Shown here piece by piece: positions 26,292 to 34,983 of a stretch of DNA of 40,631 nucleotides. Source of the DNA: Pseudonocardiales bacterium. Lineage in GTDB: Bacteria > Actinomycetota > Actinomycetes > Mycobacteriales > QHCD01. The translations under genes and the position numbers were made by a program. The DNA is taken from positions 1-40,631 of the forward strand of contig QHCD01000083.1 of NCBI GenBank assembly GCA_003244255.1, written 5' to 3'. The notes under the pieces were generated by a model. It ran no database searches and was not told the origin of the DNA. It was given only the letters and a program-made list of their open reading frames with translations. Numbering within the stretch: the stretch's first letter is position 1; every line of letters begins with the position of its first letter.

Positions 26292-27995
26292 TTACCCTCC
26301 AGAGATGGTGCTGATCCGCCAGCCGGCTCTGGTCGCCACCAGTTCGATCCGGTAGGTGCGGGCGGCGCCGGCCGGGTAGCGCGCCGACGAGCCGTCCGCC
26401 GCCACGACGTCGTAGGCCGCGAGCGCTTCGACCGCCTGCACCACGGCGGTTTGCGAGCCGGCCCGAACGACCTGCACCGAGTGCACCACATGGCGAGCGC
26501 CGCGGACCCTCTGGGCACGCGCGGCGAGGCGGCGCAGCGTCGTCGCGTCCGCTGCGGCGGCCGGGCTGCGTGCGGCATAGACGTCGGCAAGGCCGCCGGC
26601 GTCCGCGCGGGCGAACGCGGCGGCACGTGCGGCGTCCAGCCGCGCGAGCACCGGCCGCCAGCCGTCGGCCGTGGCGTCCGGCCGCGGCGCGTCAGACGTC
26701 GGTGGCGGACTCTCCGGGCGCGACGGCGTCGGCGGTCTGGGCGGCCGCGACGGCGATGCTGGCGGCGTCGGGCCGGTCGAGGACGGCGGGGCGGGCGACG
26801 AGCCCACGGTCGACGACGGGCCCACCAGCGGCAGGTTCGGCCCGGACACCGTCGATGGACTCGCGTCGGGCCGGACGGAGCCACCGGCCCAGGCAACGCC
26901 GAGCACCCCGGCGAGCACGATCCCCGCGATTGCGGCGAGACCGGCCAGTACCGAGCGGAGCCGCACGCGGCCGGCGGGGCGCCAGAGCGATCGGCCGGTG
27001 AGCCGGTGCCGCAGTCGCCGCACGGGTGTCGGCGTCGCGGCGCGGTGCCGCGCGCCATCGGGAGCCGCTTCGGCACGACCCGCAGGTCCGGTCCCTGGCC
27101 GCCTGCCAACACCGTGCGTGAGCGCCGCAGCGCGCGCGGCTCGCGGGACCACGGACTGCCCGGCCGGCAGACGCACCGGCTCGGCCGGGCACGCGTAGCG
27201 CAGGTCGAGCGCGAACTCCGCAGCGGAGCCGCGCTCGGCGGGGTCATCGGCGAGGCCACGCATCACGATCTCGAGCAGGCCGGGTGGAACGCCGGGAGCC
27301 AACTCGGCCAGGTCGGGCGGTTCACCGTCGGCCGCGACGGCCAGGGTGTCCTCGACCGTCGCGGCGTTCCATGGGGGCACGCCGGTCAGCGCATGGAACG
27401 CGACGGCGGCGATGGCGAAGACGTCACTCGCGGCGGCCGGCGGCCCACCGCGCGCGACGGCTGGATCGGCGTATTCCGGCGTCAGCCGGGCGACGTCGTC
27501 GTCGGCCCCGACACGGGCGACGCCCAGGTCGGCGAGCAGCGGCCGGCCGTCGGCACTGAACAGGATGTTTCCCGGCGCGACGTCGCCATGGACCAGATCC
27601 TCGTTGTGGGCGTAGGCCAGCGCCGCCGCGACCGGAGCGATCGCGGTCACGACCTCGCCGGGATCGAGCCGGCCGCGCGCTCGCAGCAGCGTTGCGAGGC
27701 TGCCGCCGGCGGCGTAGTCAAGGACGAGCACCTCGGCGGCGGCGGTGCTGACCAGCTCCCGCATCCGCAGCAGGTGCGGATGGTCCAGCGCCGCGAGCAG
27801 GTCGGCCTCTCGACGCAGCGCTGCGCGGGCGGCGGCGTCGGAAACACCTTCCCCGTGCAGCCGTTTGAGCGCCACGACGTCGCCACCGGGAACCGACCGG
27901 CCGCGCCACACCTCGCCACTGGCGCCGAACCCGATCAGCTCGACGGCCTCGTAGCCCCGCACCGTCCAGCTCGGAGTATCGGAATGCAGGCCCAT
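26292..27995 (-). CDS. Membrane Ser/Thr kinase-like protein
   Basis: 567 residues. The kinase domain (residues ~14-290) has a Gly loop IGFGASGEVWRG, K44 in VALKRL, an HGD motif (D138) with N143 where HRD is usual, and DLG (156-158) in place of DFG. The activation segment ends TPEYADPAVA, without the usual APE Glu. The Asp, Asn and Lys needed for catalysis are kept, so activity is possible. A cytoplasmic linker, one membrane helix (LAAIAGIVLAGVLGVAWA), a Pro/Ser stretch and a C-terminal extracytoplasmic domain of about 110 residues, perhaps NTF2-like, follow; there are no PASTA repeats. ATG 27995 is preceded by TACGGT and 8 nt. It converges with the TIGR01777 gene. Confidence 0.88.
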   Translation of the reverse strand: MGLHSDTPSWTVRGYEAVELIGFGASGEVWRGRSVPGGDVVALKRLHGEGVSDAAARAALRREADLLAALDHPHLLRMRELVSTAAAEVLVLDYAAGGSLATLLRARGRLDPGEVVTAIAPVAAALAYAHNEDLVHGDVAPGNILFSADGRPLLADLGVARVGADDDVARLTPEYADPAVARGGPPAAASDVFAIAAVAFHALTGVPPWNAATVEDTLAVAADGEPPDLAELAPGVPPGLLEIVMRGLADDPAERGSAAEFALDLRYACPAEPVRLPAGQSVVPRAARAAALTHGVGRRPGTGPAGRAEAAPDGARHRAATPTPVRRLRHRLTGRSLWRPAGRVRLRSVLAGLAAIAGIVLAGVLGVAWAGGSVRPDASPSTVSGPNLPLVGPSSTVGSSPAPPSSTGPTPPASPSRPPRPPTPSRPESPPPTSDAPRPDATADGWRPVLARLDAARAAAFARADAGGLADVYAARSPAAAADATTLRRLAARAQRVRGARHVVHSVQVVRAGSQTAVVQAVEALAAYDVVAADGSSARYPAGAARTYRIELVATRAGWRISTISGG

Positions 27996-28003
27996 GCCGT
28001 CCG

Positions 28004-28009
28004 ACCGTA
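28004..28009 (-). promoter_or_regulatory. -10 element for the kinase-like gene (leaderless)
   Basis: TACGGT on the minus strand, 8 nt, then ATG at 27995. Confidence 0.4.
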
Positions 28010-28067
28010 GGCGGGACGAGCCGAAACCCGCTCGTCTCGTCCACAGGCACTGCGGCAGGATCGCGGG

Positions 28068-28805
28068 ATGCCTGCCGACACCCCGACCATCGTCGCGAGT
28101 TCGATCGGATTCAACAGCCTGGGACGCGGCCCGTTCGACTGGTCCGCCGGGCCGATCTACCGCTACGCCGCCGATCTCGCCGGTGCCGGAGAGCACCCGA
28201 GGATCTGCTACGTCGGCACGGCTGGCGGTGACAACCCGGCGTTCCTGCAGGCGGTCTACGCGGCCTTCTGCGGTGCCGGCTTCCTCACCTCACACCTGTC
28301 GTTGTTCACGATGCCGAATGTCGACGACGTTCGTGGCCACCTGCTCGATCAGGACGTGATCTGGGTGGGTGGCGGCAGCACGGTCAACCTGTTGGCGGTG
28401 TGGCGCGCCCACGGCCTGGACGCCATCATGCGCGAGTGCTGGGAGGCCGGGGTCGTTCTCGGCGGCGTCTCGGCCGGCTCGCTGTGCTGGCACCAGGGCG
28501 GCACCACCGACTCGTTCGGCCCGGAACTGCGCCCGGTCACCAACTGCCTCGGTTTCCTGCCATATTCCAACGGCGTGCATTACGACGGCGAGCAGCAACG
28601 GCGGCCGCTCTATCACCGTTACGTCGCCGACGGCACGTTCGGGCCGGGCTATGCGACCGACAACGGCGTCGCGGTGATCTATCGCGGCACCGAGATGGTG
28701 GAGGCGGTAGCCGAATCCGCCGGCGTCTCGGCGTATCATCTTGACCGCAGCCCCGCCGGCGAAGCCGTCGAAACGCCGATCCCCACTCGAGTGCTGACCT
28801 CGTAG
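28068..28805 (+). CDS. Peptidase E-like protein (S51 family)
   Basis: 245 residues with the class I glutamine-amidotransferase-like fold of peptidase E and cyanophycinase relatives. The nucleophile Ser is S135 in GGVSAGSLCW. VIWVGGGSTVNLLAVW is the strand and loop that help form the oxyanion site, and a His within LPYSNGVHYDG is a candidate catalytic residue. The family cleaves Asp-containing dipeptides or related substrates; the substrate here is unknown. It is divergent from the kinase-like gene, whose start is 72 bp away. Confidence 0.88.
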   Translation: MPADTPTIVASSIGFNSLGRGPFDWSAGPIYRYAADLAGAGEHPRICYVGTAGGDNPAFLQAVYAAFCGAGFLTSHLSLFTMPNVDDVRGHLLDQDVIWVGGGSTVNLLAVWRAHGLDAIMRECWEAGVVLGGVSAGSLCWHQGGTTDSFGPELRPVTNCLGFLPYSNGVHYDGEQQRRPLYHRYVADGTFGPGYATDNGVAVIYRGTEMVEAVAESAGVSAYHLDRSPAGEAVETPIPTRVLTS

Positions 28806-28917
28806 CGCCATTTGGACGCCCGCAAATTCCCACCGCAGCCGACGAATCGACAGCCGACCCAGCGCACCGACACCAGGCCGCGACAATGATCAACAGCAGC
28901 GCGCGACCGTTCTAATG

Positions 28918-28931
28918 ATCGAATAGTCGAT
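28918..28931. repeat. Small palindrome upstream of the I36-like promoter
   Basis: ATCGA-ATAG-TCGAT, 15 bp upstream of the -35 at 28946. It may be an operator; there is no direct support. Confidence 0.3.
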
Positions 28932-28945
28932 TCCCGGGCGTCGCC

Positions 28946-28974
28946 TTGACAGAATCTTCCGCCGCGCGCATACT
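28946..28974 (+). promoter_or_regulatory. Strong sigma-70-type promoter of the I36-like operon
   Basis: TTGACA at 28946-28951, a 17-nt spacer, and CATACT at 28969-28974: a consensus -35, optimal spacing and a near-consensus -10. Transcription would begin near 28981. The leader holds a GC-rich hairpin (CGCGGGG 28984-28990 with CCCCGCG 28996-29002) and GGGAGG at 29011-29016, five nt before an ATG at 29022. Confidence 0.8.
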
Positions 28975-29077
28975 CCCGCTTAACGCGGGGGACCGCCCCG
29001 CGCTAGTTCGGGGAGGCAGAGATGCCGGACGATAACGGTCCCGGTCCCCGCACCGCGTCTCGGCGGCGGTAGCGGTT

Positions 29078-29443
29078 GTGGCGATGGCGGCAGGTGCTCA
29101 GCTTGTCGGTGCGGGTTCTGCGAATGCGGCGGCCTCGCCGTGCCCGTCGACCTACACCTGCATCTACCAGGACCGGAACTTCGGCCGCGGCGTCCGCGGT
29201 TTCTCAAACCCATCCGCCAATGCCGACCTGTACTGGTATCTGGATACCCAGCCAATCAACTTCAATGATCAGATGACATCCTGGATCAACCACCGCGGGC
29301 GATATTCTGAATGGTTCGTGAATCGAAACCTCATGGGCGGTGCGCATTGCATGCCGCCTAACGTCAAGGTCAAGAAGGTGACACTGCAAGAGAACGACAC
29401 GGCCACTGTGGTCGCGACGTACGGAAACCTCACGGCGTGTTAG
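29078..29443 (+). CDS. Secreted peptidase-inhibitor I36/beta-gamma-crystallin-like protein, likely frameshifted at its 5' end
   Basis: From GTG 29078 the 121-residue frame begins inside a signal peptide (AGAQLVGAGSANAAA) and continues as a small extracellular domain, CIYQDRNFGRGVRGF and NFNDQMTSWINHRG, like Streptomyces I36 metalloproteinase inhibitors; there are four Cys. The promoter and GGGAGG site point instead to ATG 29022, whose frame (MPDDNGPGPRTASRRR) stops at 29070-29072. One base gained near 29061-29069 would join that Arg-rich n-region to the hydrophobic core and give a complete signal peptide. Base composition is unusual: about 52% GC over 29221-29400, far below its neighbours, which suggests transfer. 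Its stop overlaps the ABC ATPase start. The inhibitor role is inferred from fold only. Confidence 0.7.
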   Translation: MAMAAGAQLVGAGSANAAASPCPSTYTCIYQDRNFGRGVRGFSNPSANADLYWYLDTQPINFNDQMTSWINHRGRYSEWFVNRNLMGGAHCMPPNVKVKKVTLQENDTATVVATYGNLTAC

Positions 29444-30150
29444 GGGGGTGCGTCGCCGTCGCGACCGGCGTCGGCGTCTCATTTCGGGACGGTCCGAACG
29501 AGGTTCGGGCGCTGGTCGACGTCGATCTCGAGCTGCGGGGCGGTGAGTTCGTCGCGCTGATGGGTCCGAGCGGCTCCGGCAAGTCCACGCTGCTCAACGT
29601 CGTCGCGGGCATCATGCGTCCAACGCGCGGCACGATCAATGTGCTCGGCCTCGATCTCGCTACGGCGAGCGCGCTCCGCATCACCGACCTTCGACTCCAG
29701 CGCATCGGCTACGTGTTCCAGAACATCAATCTGCTGCCGGACCTGACGCTGGCCGAGAACGTCGCGCTCCCGCTCGAGGCGACCGGCACCCGACAGCGAC
29801 GGGCGCGGCGGCTCGCCATTGACCAACTCGAGGTGGTCGCCGTCGCGGACCTCGCCGACCGGTTTCCCGGCGAGGTATCCGGCGGAGAGCGTCAGCGGGC
29901 CGCGATCGCCCGGGCCGTCGTCGGGGATCGGCGGATTCTGCTGGCGGACGAACCAACGGGCGCGCTGGACTCCGATACCGGCGATCAGGTGCTCGCCACA
30001 ATCCGCGCGGTGTGCGCTCGCGGGGCCACCGCACTGGTGAGCACGCACAACCCGCGGGTCGGGCAGGCGGCCGATCGGATCTTGTCCATCCGCAACGGCC
30101 GACTGCGGGCCAGTGCGGACGGCGCTGCGCTCGCCTCGCCCGCGAGTTGA
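29437..30150 (+). CDS. ABC transporter ATP-binding protein, MacB/LolD type
   Basis: 237 residues. Walker A GPSGSGKST at 43-51, a Q-loop in YVFQNINLLP, signature VSGGERQR, Walker B ILLADEPTGALDS and an H-loop STHNP are all present, so it should hydrolyse ATP. The family pairs with FtsX-type permeases, which act as mechanotransmission systems for export, lipoprotein release or peptide resistance. GTG 29437 overlaps the end of the I36-like gene by 7 bp, so the two are translationally coupled. The permease follows 7 nt downstream. Confidence 0.93.
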   Translation: MLGGCVAVATGVGVSFRDGPNEVRALVDVDLELRGGEFVALMGPSGSGKSTLLNVVAGIMRPTRGTINVLGLDLATASALRITDLRLQRIGYVFQNINLLPDLTLAENVALPLEATGTRQRRARRLAIDQLEVVAVADLADRFPGEVSGGERQRAAIARAVVGDRRILLADEPTGALDSDTGDQVLATIRAVCARGATALVSTHNPRVGQAADRILSIRNGRLRASADGAALASPAS

Positions 30151-30157
30151 GCAGAGC

Positions 30158-32716
30158 ATGGCGAAGCGACCAGCTGTTTGTACGCCGGTCCAGATGCGGC
30201 TCGCGTGCTCGATCGCCCGCCGCGTCGTCGCCGGCCGCGGCCGGCGGCTAGCCAGGCTGATCGCGCTGTTCACGGTGCCGGCGTTCCTCATGGGCCTCGG
30301 CACCTTCACCGTGCACGCATTGGTGCTGAGCCCACAGCAGCACGCGCAGTCGCTAATGGGCGCCGCCGACGGGGTCATCCCCGGCTACGACCCGCGGTTC
30401 GGCGCACCCACCGATGTACTTGCCACCGGCAATGGCGAGGTGACCGAAACACCGGTTCAGGTGCGCTTCCGCCAGACCGTCTTCGTACGCGGTATCGAGC
30501 GCGGCATCACCGTGTGGACCGGCGACTGGCGTCGGGCTGATCTGCGCTCGCTGTGGAACCTCGAGGCAGGTCGCTGGCCGATGGCCGCCGACGAGGTGGT
30601 GCTGCTCTCCACCTCGTTGCACGCATTCGACACCAACATTGGCGGCACCATCCGGATGGGACAGCTGGCGCGCCCGTTAAGAGTGGTCGGCCGCGCGGAG
30701 GATCCGACATCGTTCGCTTCGACCGCTCTGCTCGGCCCCGCCGCGCTCGGATCCGTCCTCGACCACACGCCAAGGAACACCGCGCGCGGAACCTCTGCGG
30801 AATATCTACTTTCCGGGCCGCCGGCGGCGGTCGCCCGCGTCGTCGCGGCGGCCAACCGCGCGGGAATTGCGGCGACGAGTCGTTCGCAAGCGGAGACAGT
30901 GCAGTACCGCACACTGTTTCGTACCCAGTCCATCTCGGTGACGGCGCCGGGGCTGCTGCTCGTCGTGGTGCTCAGCGCCGCTGCGTTCATCGTCCGCGTC
31001 CGGCGATCCGGCCGACAGCTGTCGGTGCTGCTCGCGCTCGGCATTTCGCCCGGAACGCTGGTCACGGCGTCGCGGCTGGCGGCGGTCGCTACGGCGCTCA
31101 TCGGGTCGATGCTCGGAGTCGCTGCCTCGGCGGCGGTGGCGTTTGCACTCCGCCCGGCACTGGCCTCCGGGGCCGGTCACGAGCTTGCCACCCGGCACCT
31201 CTCGACCAGCTCGGCTCTTCTCACGGTGGGGCTGGTGGCCGCCACTGCGGTCGTCGCGGCCTGGCTACCCGCCCGCGCTGCGCGCCGTGGCGTGGCACGA
31301 TTCGACGGCTCGCCGCCACCGCGCCGAACCCGGCCGATCGCGGTCGCGGTCGCCGTGCTGGTGACGCTGGCCGGCGCCGCTCTCGGCCTCGCCGCCCACG
31401 ACCGCCCCACTCTGGCGATCACCGTGTCCATCGTGCTGGTCGCCACGGTCTGCCTGGTCCCGGCCGGGCTGTCCGCCCTCTCCCGCCTCACCCACAGCGG
31501 GCCGGCCGTCACGCGCATCGCGGCCCGAGCGCTGGCGCGAGACGTACGCCGACCCGCAGCCGCGGTGGCCATCGGGATGGTCGTGCTCACGGGCGCCATC
31601 GGCTCACTGACCTACTACAGCAGCCTCCGGGCCATCGATCGCGCCGCCGACGAAGGCAGCACCCACGCCGGCGAGGCTTCGCTGCCGCTGCGGCGGGTAG
31701 GCGTCACGCCCTCGCTCGTCGCCGATCTGCGAGCCGCCTCCGGGCACGGTGCAGTGGTGGGACTTCGATCCGAACTCCGCCCGGCGAGCGAGCCGGTGCC
31801 CGCAGACCGGTTCAGTCTCAGCGTCTATGAGGTGCATTCCGTCGACGGCCGTCCGGTGTCCGGCCAGGTCGACGCGGTGCAATCCAAGGACGACTTCTAC
31901 GGAATCGTGGGTCGCTGGCCGTCGGAATCGGAGTGGCACACGCTGCAGGCCTCCACACTGCTGCAGCTGAACGGCTCGGACGACGCGCAGGTCACCCTCG
32001 ACGTGCCGCCCAGATATCCGACGAACGCACGGGTCACGATCGTCCACTCCGGACACTTCTACGCGGCGCGGACAGTGGGGACACCGATCTACGTCGGACC
32101 GCCCATATCGGCCGCCGCCCAACCAAGCGATCCCGTTCACGACAGCAAACACCTGGACGCGACACTTCTTGCCGGGCCCGGATTCGTCGCCGCGCACCGA
32201 TTGGCCACGTTCACCTCATATATCAACGTGTCGACGCCCGGCCAGATCGATCCGTCCCTCGGTGACAAGGTGCGCGCCGTCGCCGAGCGACATGGCATCG
32301 CCGCTAGCGAGGTGATCTTCCACGACGGCGGTCTTCCGCCGCTGCCGTTTGACTACCGTCTCGTCCTGGTCACGTCGTTCGTGCTCGTCTTCATCGCCGT
32401 CGGCATCGCGACGCTGGCGATGAGCGAGGACGCGCGGCCGTTCTACCAGTCACTGTTCTCGCTCGGCTTCTCCAGCCGCCGGCAACGCGCCATCCTCGCC
32501 ACCCAGGCCGGGCTGCTCGCCCTGCTCGCTGCGGTGCTGGGGACAGTGATCGGGCTCATCGCCGGCGTCGCGAGCGTGCACGCGCTCGGCGTCGGCGCCT
32601 CGGTAACCTGGGCGACGCCGTTGATCCTGCTGCTGTTCGCCGGCTGTATCGCCGGCGCGATCGCGCTGGGCCTGGCAATGCGCGGACAGCGGTCTATCGA
32701 CGAATTGAGCTCATAG
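30158..32716 (+). CDS. FtsX-like ABC transporter permease
   Basis: 852 residues from ATG 30158; the open frame back to 30113 overlaps the ATPase. An N-terminal helix (LARLIALFTVPAFLMGLG) is followed by a large extracytoplasmic domain, a first FtsX core of three helices (~265-385), further helices, a second extracytoplasmic domain and a final FtsX core (~740-840). This duplicated layout resembles MacB-type or BceB-type permeases. It forms an operon with the preceding ATPase and the I36-like protein. The substrate is unknown. It ends overlapping the convergent MMPL gene by 23 bp. Confidence 0.9.
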   Translation: MAKRPAVCTPVQMRLACSIARRVVAGRGRRLARLIALFTVPAFLMGLGTFTVHALVLSPQQHAQSLMGAADGVIPGYDPRFGAPTDVLATGNGEVTETPVQVRFRQTVFVRGIERGITVWTGDWRRADLRSLWNLEAGRWPMAADEVVLLSTSLHAFDTNIGGTIRMGQLARPLRVVGRAEDPTSFASTALLGPAALGSVLDHTPRNTARGTSAEYLLSGPPAAVARVVAAANRAGIAATSRSQAETVQYRTLFRTQSISVTAPGLLLVVVLSAAAFIVRVRRSGRQLSVLLALGISPGTLVTASRLAAVATALIGSMLGVAASAAVAFALRPALASGAGHELATRHLSTSSALLTVGLVAATAVVAAWLPARAARRGVARFDGSPPPRRTRPIAVAVAVLVTLAGAALGLAAHDRPTLAITVSIVLVATVCLVPAGLSALSRLTHSGPAVTRIAARALARDVRRPAAAVAIGMVVLTGAIGSLTYYSSLRAIDRAADEGSTHAGEASLPLRRVGVTPSLVADLRAASGHGAVVGLRSELRPASEPVPADRFSLSVYEVHSVDGRPVSGQVDAVQSKDDFYGIVGRWPSESEWHTLQASTLLQLNGSDDAQVTLDVPPRYPTNARVTIVHSGHFYAARTVGTPIYVGPPISAAAQPSDPVHDSKHLDATLLAGPGFVAAHRLATFTSYINVSTPGQIDPSLGDKVRAVAERHGIAASEVIFHDGGLPPLPFDYRLVLVTSFVLVFIAVGIATLAMSEDARPFYQSLFSLGFSSRRQRAILATQAGLLALLAAVLGTVIGLIAGVASVHALGVGASVTWATPLILLLFAGCIAGAIALGLAMRGQRSIDELSS

Positions 32717-34802
32717 CCCCGGCATCCGCCTTCTGCGCCAGCTTGCTCGGCCACCAGATGCGGCGGCCGACGTCGACCGTCAGGGCCGGCACCAGGATCG
32801 AGCGCACGATACAGGTATCGAGCAGAACCCCTACCGCCACGGCGAATCCGACCTCGATCAACTGCACGAGCGGCAGCACGGCGAGCACGGCGAACGTCGC
32901 GGCCAGCACCGCGCCGGCCGAGGTGATCACTCCACCGGTGACAGTCAGTCCGACGACGGCCCCCCGCCGGGTGCCGCGTTGCACGGCCTCCTCGCGCACC
33001 CGTGTCATCAGGAAGATGTTGTAGTCGATTCCCAGTGCCACCAGGAAGATGAAGACGAACAGCGGGAACGATGGGTCGGCGTTGCCGAAATGGAACACGT
33101 GCCTGAAGAACACCGCTGAGATTCCCAGCGCCGCGCCGAACGACAGCACGACGCTGGCAATGAGCAGAAACGGCGCGACCAGCGATCGCAACAGCAGGCC
33201 CAGGACGACGAGCACCACGACGAGCACGATCGGTATCACCTGCCGGGTGTCGTGCCCGGCCGCCTTGATCACGTCGTAGTTGGCGGCCGTCTGGCCGCCA
33301 ACCTTCGCCTGTGCTCCCGGCACGGAACGGACCGCGGAACGTAATGCGACGACGGTGTCGTAGGCCGCACCGGTGTCCGCGACGGCCGTGATGTTGGCAC
33401 CGAAGTCGACGTATGGCCCGAGCGGGGCCGCGCTGGTAACCCCAGACACGCCAGGCGTTTTCGCGATCGCGGCTTGTAGCTCGGACTGCCTGCTGCGCAG
33501 CCCGAGCACGTCGGCGGTATCCGCCGAGTTGCTCGGGAAGTGGACCTGCGCCAGCTCCTGCCCACGGACGGACTCCGGCTTGTTCGGGTACTGCTGCGCG
33601 TCGGTGAGCCCGCTGGCCTTCAGCGAGACCAGGCCGACGCACAGCACGCCGAGGACGAGAGTCGTGGTCATCCAGATCACCCGCGGTCGCCGGCCCACTC
33701 CCCCGCCGATGCGTGACCACAGGCTGGATTCGGCGTGGGAGTCGGTACCGGCGCGGGGCACGAACGGCCAGAAGATCCACCGGCCGCAGGCCACCAGCAC
33801 TGCGGGCAGCAACGTCGACATCGCGAGCAGCGTGCAGGCGACGCCGACCGCGGCGACCGTGCCCAGGCCGACGTTGGAGTTCAGTTCCGACAGCAGCAGG
33901 CACAGCAGGGCGACGATCACCGTGCCGCCGGAGGCGATGATCGCCGGCGCGGTGCGGGTGAGGGCCAGCCGCATCGCCTCGTGCTTGTCCTCGTGCCGGT
34001 GCAGCTCCTCCCGGTAACGCGCGATGAGCAGCAGGGCGTAGTCGGTGCCCGCACCGAACACGATGACGTTGAGGATGCCGGCCGAGAGCCCGTTCACGGT
34101 CAGGCCGGCATGCCGGGCGAGCAGGTAGTTGACCGCCTGCGCGAGTTCGAGCGACAGCCCGGCCGAGAGCAGCGGCACGATCCACAACACCGGGCTGCGG
34201 TAGACGACGAGCAGGATGACGATGACGACGATGCCGGCGGCGAGCAGCAGCTTGCCGTCGATCCCGGAGAACGCGTTGGTGCTGTCGGCACCCTGGCCCG
34301 CCGGCCCGGTGACGTAGGCCGAGAGCCCGTCGTGCCGCCCCACGATGGTGCGCACGCTCGCCACGTTCTTGGCGAGCTTGTCGGAGTCGGCCGAGGCCAT
34401 CGGGAAGACCAGCTCGAGCGCCTTGCCGTCCTTCGACGCGAACGGGCCGAACACGCCCGGCCGGGTCGCCTCCGCGACCGACCCCGCCATCAGGCCGTTG
34501 GCCTTGATCCGCGCCAGGTCGCCGCCGACGACGGAGCGGTCGGCCGCCGTCAGGCCGACGTCACGGATGTAGACGACGGCGGCGGGCAGCGCGTCGGTCT
34601 GACCGTACCGGCGCTGCAGGTGCAGCACCTGGGTGGACTCGGCCTTGCCCGGCAGGTACGACGTGGCCTCGTTCTTCTGCTGCCCGGAGAACTTCGCCGC
34701 GAGCGGCACGACGACGACGGTCAGCACCACCCAGAGCAGCAGCAGCGCCCATTTGACCCTGCGTCCGGCAGGGGTGGTCACCGCGGTTGCGAACTTCGAC
34801 AA
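32694..34802 (-). CDS. MMPL/RND-family transporter
   Basis: 702 residues with the two-fold RND repeat. Each half has a helix, a periplasmic domain and a bundle of helices; FGAGTDYALLLIARYREEL and LVALGIDYNIFLMTRVREE carry the conserved Asp-Tyr proton-relay motifs. In actinobacteria such proteins move lipids or small lipophilic compounds across the inner membrane. TTG 34802 is chosen because GGGAGGG lies four nt upstream; an ATG at 34859 lacks a site. The substrate is unknown and no biosynthetic genes lie next to it. Confidence 0.92.
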   Translation of the reverse strand: MSKFATAVTTPAGRRVKWALLLLWVVLTVVVVPLAAKFSGQQKNEATSYLPGKAESTQVLHLQRRYGQTDALPAAVVYIRDVGLTAADRSVVGGDLARIKANGLMAGSVAEATRPGVFGPFASKDGKALELVFPMASADSDKLAKNVASVRTIVGRHDGLSAYVTGPAGQGADSTNAFSGIDGKLLLAAGIVVIVILLVVYRSPVLWIVPLLSAGLSLELAQAVNYLLARHAGLTVNGLSAGILNVIVFGAGTDYALLLIARYREELHRHEDKHEAMRLALTRTAPAIIASGGTVIVALLCLLLSELNSNVGLGTVAAVGVACTLLAMSTLLPAVLVACGRWIFWPFVPRAGTDSHAESSLWSRIGGGVGRRPRVIWMTTTLVLGVLCVGLVSLKASGLTDAQQYPNKPESVRGQELAQVHFPSNSADTADVLGLRSRQSELQAAIAKTPGVSGVTSAAPLGPYVDFGANITAVADTGAAYDTVVALRSAVRSVPGAQAKVGGQTAANYDVIKAAGHDTRQVIPIVLVVVLVVLGLLLRSLVAPFLLIASVVLSFGAALGISAVFFRHVFHFGNADPSFPLFVFIFLVALGIDYNIFLMTRVREEAVQRGTRRGAVVGLTVTGGVITSAGAVLAATFAVLAVLPLVQLIEVGFAVAVGVLLDTCIVRSILVPALTVDVGRRIWWPSKLAQKADAGAMSSIRR

Positions 34803-34849
34803 CGGTCCCTCCCGGCAGATCGATCGGCTCAGCGTTTCTGGTCGGCCAG

Positions 34850-34864
34850 TACCGGTCAACGGTA
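34850..34864. promoter_or_regulatory. Small palindrome upstream of the MMPL gene
   Basis: TACCG-GTCAA-CGGTA, 48 bp upstream of the TTG start. On the minus strand it includes TTGACC, a possible -35. A repressor site is possible, but no regulator gene adjoins it. Confidence 0.3.
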
Positions 34865-34971
34865 TTTGAGGCTCACGGCGCGCGAATCAACCCCTCGGTG
34901 GAGAAGGGGGTAGGGAGGTGCCGAAAGGTTCCATCGACGTCGGCAGCGGGCGGGTCCAGCTCTCGCCGACG

Positions 34972-34977
34972 TAGGGT
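34972..34977 (+). promoter_or_regulatory. -10 element for lipB (leaderless)
   Basis: TAGGGT, 6 nt, then GTG at 34984; this spacing favours the second of two adjacent GTG codons. Confidence 0.5.
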
Positions 34978-34983
34978 GGCGTG

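Noticed and set aside
28819..28835. CCCGCAAAT-like fragment after the S51 gene, possible third copy of the 37821 element
   Set aside because: Only nine bases match and no partner arm is convincing.
28886..28895. ATGATCAACA resembling the end of the 13341 repeat
   Set aside because: Only ten bases match and the second module and arm are missing; chance is sufficient.
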